A stretch of 64,000 nt of DNA, from positions 394,447 to 458,446 of the forward strand of contig GG745342.1 in NCBI GenBank assembly GCA_000151295.1, given 5' to 3'. A model generated the notes under the pieces. That model saw only the letters and a program-made list of their open reading frames with translations, was not told the origin of the DNA and made no database searches. Positions 1 through 8,647 of this stretch are shown in pieces. Made by a program: the position numbers and the translations under genes. Source of the stretch: Allomyces macrogynus ATCC 38327. Lineage: Eukaryota > Blastocladiomycota > Blastocladiomycetes > Blastocladiales > Blastocladiaceae. Each line of letters begins with the position of its first letter. Position 1 is the first letter of the stretch.

Positions 1-687
1 ATCGCGATCCGCCTAAACCTGTCGGCTTGGGCCGGCCGGACGGAACTGATACGAACCGACAACATCACGGCCAGCTGCTACGTGAATCGCCAGGGCGGTC
101 ACGCGTCGACGCACCTGCTGGACCTGGCCAAGTCGATCTGGCACCTGTGCATGCGTCACCGGATCGACCTGCGCGCCCAGTATCTCCCGGGCGAGCTCAA
201 CATGGCGGCGGATCGAGCCTCCCGGTCGATGGACAACCACCGGTACGGACTGACGGACCGCGGGTTCCGGCGGTTGGAGGAGTGGTTTGGTCCGCGGACC
301 CTGGACCTGTTCGCAGATCGCACGAACGCTCGGTGCCCTCGTTTTTGGTCGCTGCATCCAGACCCCGACGCGGACACGGTCGACGCCTTCGCGCAGACGG
401 CATGGCCCCGGCGGGGCGGCTATGCCTTCCCGCCCCCGATGCTGATCCCTCGGGTGCTGCACTGCGTGCGCGCGCACCGGGTCAACGAGCTGGTCCTGGC
501 GACACCGGCGTGGTACTCAGCGGCTTGGATGCCGCTGGTCCGACGCCTGGCGCGCGCGGAGCCTCTTTGGCTTCCACCATCGGCGGCGTGGACCCCGCGC
601 TTCCACTCTCACTGCGTGCTGCCCTCCTCGCGCGGGATCCTCTTGTGGCGCGTATCCTGGAGGGGCTCGCCACCTCCTCAGGTCTGA
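1..687 (+). CDS. DIRS-type retrotransposon pol, RNase H end (5' partial)
   Basis: The frame is open from base 1 to a stop at 685-687, so the ORF begins upstream of the window. The protein resembles the RNase H and post-RNase H part of DIRS/Ngaro-type reverse transcriptase ORFs: an IRTDNITASCYVNRQGG segment, then YLPGELNMAADRASR, the usual end of the RNase H fold with its catalytic acidic residues, then a DLFADRTNARCPRFWS segment and GYAFPPPMLIPRVL. The reverse transcriptase core is not in the window. It overlaps the next ORF (recombinase) in another frame by about 120 bp, as is usual in DIRS elements. Family assignment is from motif memory; whether the element is active cannot be told from this end. 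Confidence 0.82.
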   Translation: MAIRLNLSAWAGRTELIRTDNITASCYVNRQGGHASTHLLDLAKSIWHLCMRHRIDLRAQYLPGELNMAADRASRSMDNHRYGLTDRGFRRLEEWFGPRTLDLFADRTNARCPRFWSLHPDPDADTVDAFAQTAWPRRGGYAFPPPMLIPRVLHCVRAHRVNELVLATPAWYSAAWMPLVRRLARAEPLWLPPSAAWTPRFHSHCVLPSSRGILLWRVSWRGSPPPQV

Positions 688-1825
688 CAGTGGACGCTGC
701 CCTCCTTGTGTTTTTTGCGGACCGCGACTCTACGACCGAGGCCCGTGTTTCACGTTTCCAGCACTTTGTTTCGTGGTGTCGGAATCTCGACACCGATCCT
801 CTTGAGTACGCGCCCGATCGCCTCGCTTCCTGTCTTTCCGCTTTGTCCTCCCGTCTCGCCCCCTCCACGCTGCGCATGATTGCCGGCAGCGTCTCGGTGA
901 TTTGGCGCCTCCTGCATCCGTCGTTGCCGCCCGCCGGCGAGGCCGTCGTCATCACACGCCTGCTGAAGGCCGTCGCCCGTTCCCGTGCTGCCCCTCCGCC
1001 GGCTCCGTCGCGTGGCCGATGGGACCCACAGCCCCTGCTCGACAAGATTGCCTCCCGCTGGGCCGACCCGCTGGGCGAGCTGGACCTGGCCCGCTACACG
1101 CTGACTCTCCTCGCCCTCGCCACCGCGTGGCGCCCATGCTCGGACCTGGGCCGGGTGCTCTTCGCGCACCTCAAGTTTGACATGGACAGCCCTGCGCCTC
1201 CCGGCGCCTGGCACACGTGGCCACCCGAGTCGGTACCGGACTCCGTCACGCTCTCGGCCTGGCGGACCAAGACCTCTGACGACCTGGTCTCTGTGCGCGT
1301 GCGCGCGCTCTCCAGCGACCCCGACTTGTGCCCCGTCCGCTGGACCTGGCGCTACGTCCAGCGCACGCGCCACAAACGCTCGTTCGACCCTGTTCCGGCC
1401 GACGCGCTCCTGTTCCTCCGCTCGACGGACTCGGGCCCTGCGTCCGAAGACACGCTCGCGAAAGTGGTCCAGTGCGTCCTGGACTCTGCCGGCATCCACG
1501 CGACGCTCACTCAACTCGCGGCGTGGCCGCCACTGTGGCCGCCGAGGGCGGCGCTTCCCTTATGTCGATCCTGCGCTCCGCGCACTGGGCCTCCGCCTCG
1601 ACATTCTCGCGCCACTACTGGTGTGGCGATGGGTCCCTCGTCCGCTTCTTCCGGAAGCGCGATGGGGCTCCAGACGCTGTCCCGGAAGGACTTGGCCGCG
1701 TCACGCTCAAGCGGGCCCGCATCGTGGACGAAGATCTCACGATCATGGACGCCGAGGCTGGCGCGACGGATACCCTCCGGGTATCCGAGCCCGGCCGAAC
1801 GGCCGAGCAGCCTGGCGAGGCCTGA
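564..1825 (+). pseudogene. DIRS-type tyrosine recombinase, frameshifted
   Basis: This is a tyrosine recombinase of the DIRS retrotransposon class, which inserts the circular cDNA without a DDE integrase. Frame 3 carries the N-terminal SAM-like part and the first catalytic Arg (TAWRPCSDL, Arg codon 1131-1133). The second catalytic block (HSTRG, SAHW, TFSRHYW, nucleophile Tyr codon 1616-1618) lies in frame 2. The frame must change near 1503-1508, so the copy carries a 1-bp-type indel or needs a programmed shift. The frame-2 part stops at 1823-1825. No ATG suits the start, so translation may begin by overlap with the upstream ORF. Boundaries are approximate. Confidence 0.8.
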
Positions 1826-1857
1826 GGCAGGGCGACGGATACCGCGAGGGTATCCGA
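1765..1857. repeat. Two short palindromic direct repeats at the 3' end of the DIRS element
   Basis: GGATACCC-TCC-GGGTATCC (1768-1786) and GGATACC-GCGAG-GGTATCC (1837-1855) are two near-identical hairpins about 70 bp apart. Both are preceded by GCGACGG or GGCGACGG and followed by GAGC. A third, inverted copy lies at the distal arm near 2235-2249. They flank the recombinase stop and could be recombinase binding sites or parts of the terminal/internal complementary repeats of the element; that role is inference. Confidence 0.6.
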
Positions 1858-2249
1858 GCGCCTGGCGAGGCGGACATGATCCCGCCCACTGCCACCCATC
1901 CTCTCGCCGTTTTGTTTTGGTCCCGCTTGCCTTGTTCCTTTCGCTCCTTCGTGTCTCCGTCTCTTTGTTTGGCTCGCTTCGCTCGCTTCCTTGTCTGTGC
2001 CCTCCATCCTGTTGCGCCACGGGGCCCCCAACCGCCCGCCCTTGAGTTGGCCACCGTGGCGCCCGTTTGTTCGTTCGGCTGCCGCTACTTTTCTCCGAGG
2101 CGAGGTTCTCTGGAGGTGGGAGTGGACGCCTTTATTTACGTTGATCACATTTTCAGTGTTTTTTGTTCACACAAATAAAGGTCTGTAGCGCCGAAGACGG
2201 CGCCTCTCACGATCATGTCCGCCTCGCCAGGCGCTCGGATACCCTCGCG
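1843..2249. repeat. Perfect 38-bp inverted repeat, DIRS 3' terminal region
   Basis: The left arm is 1843-1880 and the right arm 2212-2249. They are exact reverse complements over 38 bases and are separated by 331 bp. The arms contain the GGTATCC palindrome and the CCTGGCGAGGCGGACATGAT block. DIRS elements characteristically end in inverted terminal repeats plus an internal complementary region used to circularise cDNA, which fits this arrangement. The right arm is the best candidate for the 3' end of the element. The matching left terminus is outside the window. Confidence 0.75.
2174..2179 (+). promoter_or_regulatory. AATAAA polyadenylation signal of the DIRS element
   Basis: A canonical AATAAA lies about 350 bp after the recombinase stop and about 30 bp before the right arm of the 38-bp inverted repeat. 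It is followed by a small hairpin (GCGCCG-AAGA-CGGCGC). Position and context suit the 3' end of the retroelement transcript. Confidence 0.5.
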
Positions 2250-2708
2250 AAGTCTTCGACCACGTCGCACTGCACCACCGCATCCCCCATCGTCCCGCCC
2301 ACTGCACCGCGGCCCAACTTGCCGCAACCTCTCCGGAGACGATCTGCAATCTGCGCGCCGAGTACACCGGCCGCACGTCATCAAGATCAGCCAGCACCCG
2401 CAACAGTCTCCCGCCGCCGCATTCCTTCCAGACACGGTCACGAACGCGCTCACTGTCGCCCCAAGTTAACCACGGCCTCTCTCCCGCTGCAGCATCTGTG
2501 CCTTCGCTCGGCCCCGGCCCGGGTTCCTGGAAACGCGACGTGCCGCACGGTTGGCGTGTTGGACACGGCGCGACGCTACGACCGACCCAATGCTGACCAG
2601 CGTCGCGGCCGCTGGACCTGACCCGGCCTTCTCTTCTCGATCTCTGCGACGAAAGTACCCGTCTCCTCTTCAAGGGCACATCGTTGCGGCTGACCGCAGC
2701 GTCCCAAC
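2250..2708. other. Intergenic: end of retroelement to TBC gene
   Basis: No supported gene. The ORFs here lack recognisable motifs. The segment must hold the promoter of the TBC gene, but no TATA-like box is evident. Confidence 0.5.
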
Positions 2709-5510
2709 ATGGCCGCGTCCGTCAACCATGACCATCATGACCGCAACCTCGATCTCGAAATTGCGCTCGACCGCCAGGACCTCGCCACGATCCGTGCCAT
2801 TGGCATTGCGCGAGGGTTCCGCACCACCGCGCTCCGCCAGCGTGCGTGGCCGCTGCTGCTCCGATGCGCCAATGGACTCGTGCACCTGGCGGTCGACCCG
2901 CCCGCACCACCATCCGAGGACGCGATGGCCGAGACGCGGTTCGAGGACCAGGTGCGCAAGGACGTGCACCGTTCATTTGTCCATTTCTCCGACGTCTGGC
3001 GCGACCCGAGCGACGAGCAAGGCGGGCGGCCTCGGCTGCAAGCGCAGCTGCACCGCATGCTCATCACCGTGCTCGCCAAGTTCCCGTTCCTTCACTATTA
3101 CCAAGGGTTCCACGACATTTGCACCGTGCTGCTGCTCGTTCTCGGTGAGCACGTGGCGACGCACGCTTTGCAGGTGCTGGCGCTCTACTTTCTACGCGAC
3201 GCCATGCACCGGTCCAACGACCCAGCGCTCGCGCAGATGCGCATCATTCTCCCGATCCTGAAGCACGAGAACAAGGCCGTGTTTGACTTGTTCCAGGACG
3301 TGGAGCTCGAGCCGCATTTTTGCTTTGGCTGGGTCACGACGTGGTTTGCCGCCATCGTGCGCTCGTTTGACGATGTGTGCCGGCTATTTGATTTATTTTT
3401 GTCGTGCAACCCGATTTTGCCCGTGTACTTGGCTGCTGCGGTATGTTCTTCAACACTGCATTCGTTCTATCGAGGTTGAACGGTGGTCTCACTTGAACTT
3501 GTTGTTCAGATTGTTCTCGACCAGGCCGAAGAGCTCCTGGAGCACGTCCGCGAATTTGACATTGTCTATGCTTCCCTTTTGCGGTTGCCGCAGTACGATT
3601 CGATTGAGCCCTGGATCGCGACGGCGCACGAACTCTTTGCCAAGTACCCGATCGCGAGCATCCAGGGCAGCACCGGGTGGGCGTTCGATGAGAAGTATGT
3701 TGCTCCTCCACCATACTTTTCATTTACGAAGTGGGACGGGTGCAACTGACCGAGCTCGGATTGCATTCCCATTTCACGACCTGATCCTGTATTTCTTCGC
3801 ATCACCGTGCTTCACCGCCGTCGCCGCCGTCGCCGCCGTTTTCACTCGTCCTAGCTGCGCCGCGCTCCGATGGGACTCGGACTTCCCCGCCGACCTGCAC
3901 CGCCCGGCCTACCCCGCCGGCCACATCCCGGTGCTGATGCACCTGACAGCCACCACCGCCGTCGCCGACCACGACCGCAATCTCGAGGCCGCGCTCGACC
4001 GGCACGACCTCGCTGCCGTGCGCTCCATCGGGATCGCGCACGGGTTCCGCACGACCGCCTACCGCCGCCGCGCATGGCCATTGCTTCTTCGCTGCACGCC
4101 CGACCTCGTGCACCCTGCCATCGACCTGACGCTCCCGCTCGCGGACGACTTTCTGCCCGAGACGCCCTTTGACGAGCAGGTGCGCAAGGACGTGCGGCGG
4201 TCGTTTGTGCATTTTGCCGACGTCTGGCGCAACCCGCACGACGAGCATGGTGGGAAACCGAAACTGCAGACACAGCTCTACCATATGGTCGTGCGTGTGC
4301 TCGCGCAGTTCCCGTTCCTGCATTATTACCAGGGACTGCACGACATTTGCACCGTGTTGCTGCTCGTCTTGGGCGAGCGCATGGGCACGTATGCTGCGCA
4401 GGTGCTCGCCGTGTATTACCTCCGGTGCGTTCCAGTCTTCATTGGCCTTCCCGAGATGGAGATTTCGCGAATTGACACCGACTGCTCATTTCCTAGCGAC
4501 GCGATGCACGAGTCGCTGCACCCGACCATGGCGCAAATGCGCATTCTGCTCCCGATCCTTAAAAACGAAAACAAAGCCGTCTTCGAGCTCTTCCAGGAAA
4601 TTGAGCTCGAGCCGCATTTTTGCCTGTCGTGGATCACGACGTGGTTTGCGCACGACCTGCGGTCGTTCGACGACGTGTGCCGGCTGTTTGATTTCTTTTT
4701 GAGCAGCAACCCGATTTTGCCTGTTTACGTCGCCGCTGCGGTCCGTTCTTCTCCATTCCTCCGTTTTCGACTGCCGTCGCAGACGTGGTGCTCACGACCC
4801 GCTTTCCAGATCATTCTCGACCAGACGGACGAACTGCTCGAGCAAGACCGCGAATTCGACTTCGTCTACGCGTACCTGTCGAGGTTGCCGCCGTACGAGT
4901 CGATTGAGCATTGGATCGCGACTGCGCACCGACTGTTCAAGAAGTACCCGATTCCGGGGATTCAGGGGATCACCGGGTGGGCGTTTGACGACAAGTACGC
5001 GGTTCTTGTTTCGCATAACGACGGCCAGGCGGTGGCGGAGCCGGAGCCGGAGCCCGAGGACGGCGGGGGCGAGGAGTACTTTGAGCACCCGGCGTGGAAT
5101 ATCGACAATCCATGGGGCCCGTTTTCGTGATGTGGATTTTTTTTTCGGGATGGAGAACTGACCTCGTCGCACCGCCCGCTTCTTTCCATCGCCACGTCCC
5201 GCCACCGCACCTTCACTCGCTCGCCGCTGCGCTGTCATGTCGTGTCGTCACGTCGTTTACCTCAACGACCGCGACCCTCCACGCCCCCGCTCCACCACCT
5301 TGTCCTGCACCACCACCACCACCACCACCACCACCACCACCACCACCACCACCACCACCACCACCACCACCACCACCACCACCACCACCACCACCACCAC
5401 CACCACCACCGTTCTACAGCTGCGCCGCGCTCCGATGGGACCGCGACTTCCCCGCATCCCTCCGCCGCGCCACCTTCCCCGTCGATGACGTCCCGTCGCT
5501 CATGCAATCC
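2709..5510 (+). repeat. Tandem duplication of a roughly 1.2-1.5 kb TBC unit
   Basis: Unit A (about 2709-3939) and unit B (about 3940-5510) align throughout: N-terminal DHDRNL/HHDRNL, the TBC core, a 69-bp intron after the PVYLAAA/PVYVAAA codons in both, a GWAFDEK/GWAFDDK exon end with the same phase, and the exon starting CTGCGCCGCGCTCCGATGGGA in both. Unit B has an extra 72-bp intron at 4425-4496 that unit A lacks. The final intron is 160 bp in A and 425 bp in B because B contains a CAC microsatellite. Confidence 0.75.
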
Positions 5511-5795
5511 ACGTCGACCGCGCTCGCGCGCGCCGGTGGGGACACGCCCTACGGGTTCACACCGCGGCCGCTGGTCTTGCGCGTCGTGCGTGCGGGTTAC
5601 GTGCCCGTCGAGGGCGACGGCCGCGCGCTGCTATTGATCACGGCCGTGGCCATTGGGATCTTGAGTATGGGGATTGGCATGATCCAGCATCATGACGCGG
5701 TCGCACCGGCGGCGGCAGTGGCCGTGGCGAGTAAGGGGTCCGCGGAAGGGCTGGATGTGCTCAGGAGGGTGCTGGTGTCGTTTCTTCGGGGGTGA
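2709..5795 (+). CDS. Tandem double TBC-domain RabGAP (TBC1D20/Gyp8-like) with C-terminal membrane anchor
   Basis: This is a Rab GTPase-activating protein of the TBC1D20/Gyp8 group, which acts on ER/Golgi Rabs. Exons are 2709-3440, 3510-3694, 3855-4424, 4497-4740, 4810-4994 and 5420-5795. Every junction is GT-AG and the chain closes to 763 aa in frame. Each half has a full TBC domain with the Arg-finger context (RKDVHRSF, then RKDVRRSF) and the Gln finger (HYYQGFHD, then HYYQGLHD). Each half is followed by a CAALRWD.DFPA.L.R module. After the second module a hydrophobic segment at about 707-728 (ALLLITAVAIGILSMGIGMI) matches the C-terminal anchor expected of TBC1D20. Alternative: two separate genes, 2709-3749 (323 aa, stop after exon 2 read-through) and 3937-5130. 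Then the second would end in an acidic tail and 5420-5795 would be an orphan exon. Identity of the domains is firm; the single-gene model is inference. Confidence 0.8.
5308..5410 (+). repeat. (CAC)n microsatellite, about 34 units
   Basis: 103 bp of uninterrupted CAC. It would encode poly-His, poly-Pro or poly-Thr depending on frame, but it ends just before a good acceptor (TTCTACAG, 5412-5419). It therefore most likely lies in the last intron of the TBC gene. Confidence 0.9.
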
Positions 5796-6440
5796 GCGAG
5801 GGTACGTTGCCGTGGGACTTGGGGTGTGAGAAGGGAGGCGAGGTACTGACGACGATGGGGTGAGTAGATTCGCGAGCAGGGATTCGAGGAGTATGGGCAG
5901 CGCGGTCCGTGCCGATGCTCGCGTGATCACGCATCGCAAGCACGTCCGCTCCGGGCACGCCTCTAGCCGCGAAGCACGGGGTTAGCGTCCGCGCAGCGCG
6001 TGGTGCTGCAGTCAGCAGTCATTGGGCGTCCTGTGTCTGGACGCGGCACTTCGTTTTGGCCCACGGGAGGTCGTGCAGCGCGCTGCTGGCATGTGCGCGT
6101 CGGCGCGCACGCGAAGCAACTGACCGATGGCACAGGTGCGTGAGATTGGTCGTGGATGGATGGGGAGGGTCGAGATGCGATATTTATACCCGCCGGTTGG
6201 AGTTGAGCGCAGAATAGGATTGGCGTTGTGAGTGGATGGGTGTTTTGTTGTGCCTGCACGTTGTTTGGCCAACAGTCAGTCCGACCAGGAGCAACTCCTG
6301 TTCTGGCGATGGACGGCAGTCAACACCACGACACCCTTAAAAACAAAAGCGTTTGAGATTACGAAACTAAATACATGTTGATATCGCCAAAACTGCAGGA
6401 TCTGCAAACCCTCCACCGCAGCCCTCAAGCCGACTGTGCT
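5796..6440. other. Intergenic between convergent TBC and ADE8-like genes
   Basis: No gene supported. A TATAAATA-like sequence occurs on the minus strand near 6180-6188, but no convincing minus-strand gene follows it. Short ORFs here have no recognisable domain. Confidence 0.4.
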
Positions 6441-7106
6441 TTACGCCCGCTGCTGCAGCTTCTTCAAGAACGTCACGGCGCCCTCGACAATCAACTGGTG
6501 CTCCGCCGCATGAATCCGCTCCTCGAGCTTCTCGAGCGTATCGTCCTTGAAGATCGGCACCTCGCGCTTCACAATCACCTCACCTCGGTCGACTTCCGGG
6601 ATCACATGGTGCACCATAATCCCGGTGCGCGTAATCTTGCCCTCCTGGAACGCCTGGAACGCGCGCTCGATCGCGTGTGCGCCATCAAACTCGCCGGGCA
6701 GCGCAGGATGCAGGTTGATCACCTTTCCCGGCAACCGGTCGAGGAACGCGGGCGTCAGGATGTGCATCCAGCCGGCAAGAACGACAATGTCGGGCTTGGC
6801 GGCCGCGACGAGGTCGCCGACCTCGGCGTCATAGGCGGCGCGCCAGGCGGCGCCCTTGATGGCCTTGCGGAACTTGGTCGGCGGGTAGGTGAGCGTCGCG
6901 ATATTGGCGTTGGTTGCGCGCGTCAGGCCGTATGCACCGGGCTTGTTGGAAACAACGAGCACGATTTCGCAGTTGACGGACGCGAGGGGCTGGCCGGGCG
7001 CGGTTGCGTCGATCAGCGCTTGCAGGTTGGAGCCGTTGCCGGAGATCAAGACGACCATGCGCAGTGGCGCGCGCGGGGCGGTAGTGGTTGAGGTGGTGGT
7101 CGACAT
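6441..7106 (-). CDS. ADE8: Phosphoribosylglycinamide formyltransferase (GAR transformylase)
   Basis: Transfers the formyl group of 10-formyl-THF to GAR, step three of cytosolic purine synthesis. It is a single exon of 221 aa, a normal length for the monofunctional fungal enzyme. Visible motifs are the phosphate loop ISGNGSNLQALI (21-32), VVSNKPGAYGLTRA (51-64), the catalytic block INLHPALPGEFDG (130-142; Asn131, His133) and HVIPEVDRGEVI (167-178; Asp173). The start at 7106 is the first ATG giving the usual short N-terminus. The open frame extends upstream without an ATG and is taken as 5' UTR. Unlike in animals, it is not fused to GAR synthetase or AIR synthetase here. Confidence 0.95.
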   Translation of the reverse strand: MSTTTSTTTAPRAPLRMVVLISGNGSNLQALIDATAPGQPLASVNCEIVLVVSNKPGAYGLTRATNANIATLTYPPTKFRKAIKGAAWRAAYDAEVGDLVAAAKPDIVVLAGWMHILTPAFLDRLPGKVINLHPALPGEFDGAHAIERAFQAFQEGKITRTGIMVHHVIPEVDRGEVIVKREVPIFKDDTLEKLEERIHAAEHQLIVEGAVTFLKKLQQRA

Positions 7107-7994
7107 GGTGCTTGGTCGGGTGGAGAGTGGCGGGTACAGAGAATGCAGCGAGTTGAGCTTGGTCCCGGCGCGTCGTCGTTGATCCAGTATTTGTGTCCGG
7201 TCGTCGCGACGGTCGCGATGGCAGTCAATGAAGTTGTGGTGTGGCCAGCGTGGGCCACCTTTTTCGATTCGACAACGGCGCGTCAAGAAGGAGCGAACCA
7301 TCTCCACCGCACATCACTTGATTGTCACGCCCAGATGCCCCGCACCCCGCCGTCCCGTCTCGCAGCCCAGGCGTGTGCCGCACCACCACCATGTCGGGGT
7401 GGCGCACCCTCGCGACCGTCAGGCCCACTATTTTCGGCCGCAGCGTGCCGTCCCTCCCCTGGCACCGACGCTCCTTTCGAAAAGAAGAGCCAGAGGCACG
7501 CTTCGCCGCGCTTCGGCCCGTTTTCCGTGGCAGTTTGGTCGACACAAAAGTCGCCTACTTGCTGCGCAACAACGCCGATCCGGTTGCTGCCTGTGCCGGC
7601 CTGGCGAAGGGGGCGCGCCCGTCGCCACGGGTCGCGACACGGAGCACCTCCGTGCTTCTCGGCGGTGGCGGGCCCGCTTGCCAAGCGCGCGTGGATGGAG
7701 AGCGGGGCCGCAGCACGCAACGCCCACGCGCTCCGTGACGCGGTGGAGAGCGTGCCTCTGGCCCTGAAACCGGGTGGAGAAACGCGTCCCGCGCGTGCCC
7801 GTCGGCGAGACGGATCGTTTGGACGATCGAGCGCCGGCAGGCAGTTGACGTTTTGGACACTGGCGCGTCGTCGAGAGTGACGACGCCGACGAGGTGGCTT
7901 CCAGTCCCACTTAGCGCGCTGATAGGCACGGCCTGGCGACGATGTGGCGGGAGACGACGCCGGGCGCGTCGAGGATCAGGGCAGCGCGTCGCGG

Positions 7995-8002
7995 TATATA
8001 AA
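7995..8002 (+). promoter_or_regulatory. TATA box, probable promoter of the SAP-domain gene
   Basis: TATATAAA in otherwise GC-rich sequence, about 645 bp upstream of the SAP-gene ATG. Transcription starting near 8025 would leave a long leader. A GTACGT donor at 8110 and the pyrimidine tract ending in CAG near 8397 suggest a leader intron. This is inference from signals only. Confidence 0.4.
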
Positions 8003-8319
8003 CCAGGCCGGCCCCGCGCGCTTGAGCGGGATGGTACTCGACTGACGCTCGACACGCTCCCTCGGCTGCTGCTCGTACTTGATCTCGACACGCGATACCG
8101 CGCACTACGGTACGTCTCTCCTCTCTGGCAGCTGCCCGCGCGCGAAGCAACCGGCTTGATGCACCGCTGAGGAGGAGAACGAGCACCAGGCACCGGCGCG
8201 CTGTGTTCTTGCGCTGCCAGTCCGTGCAGCTTGTAACGCTCCGCTCGTCATCATGCTGCGCCTGGCTCATGGGCGGTTCAACAAGCGTTCAAGGACCCGT
8301 ATGCTCATCGCTCGCGCTT

Positions 8320-8321
<2 letters not shown>

Positions 8322-8357
<36 letters not shown>
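8322..8357 (+). repeat. (TC)18 microsatellite
   Basis: 36 bp of uninterrupted TC/CT in the leader region of the SAP-domain gene; it may act as a polypyrimidine tract of a leader intron. Confidence 0.85.
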
Positions 8358-8361
<4 letters not shown>

Positions 8362-8647
8362 CTCCCTTCCCCACCATTGCGCTGGTCTCGACACAGCCCT
8401 TTGCTGCCGCTGCAAGCTCGTGTCTGGATCGCGAGCCGCCGCCACGTCGATCCTCTTTGCGGCGCCCGTGCGACCGACCTGTGGGCCATCCGACCCCCCC
8501 CCACATCGCATCAGCGCACCACCGCGCCAGTGACTGCGCCTCGGCCCTCGCCTGCGACGCGCCCCGACGACGGGCTCCCAGAAGCACCAGCACGACGACG
8601 CGCCACTTTACAATCGAGTACCCGCCGTGACCGGGTCCACGCCGCGC

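Larger units (their letters stand above)
7107..8647. other. 1.5-kb divergent intergenic region (ADE8-like / SAP gene)
   Basis: Holds the promoters of both flanking genes. It contains a TATATAAA box (7995-8002), a GTACGT at 8110 that could be the donor of a 5'-UTR intron, and a long TC tract (8322-8357) that could serve as polypyrimidine stretch before CAG at about 8397. ORFs here look like GC-rich chance frames. Confidence 0.4.

Noticed and set aside
1177..2178. 333-aa plus-strand ORF over the recombinase
   Set aside because: Wrong frame for the conserved recombinase motifs and runs through the inverted-repeat region.
5242..5637. Poly-His, Thr or Pro proteins through the CAC repeat
   Set aside because: All six frames stay open through a triplet repeat; the surroundings fit an intron of the TBC gene better.
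6178..6190. TATAAATA box on the minus strand
   Set aside because: No credible minus-strand gene lies downstream; kept only as a note in the intergenic entry.
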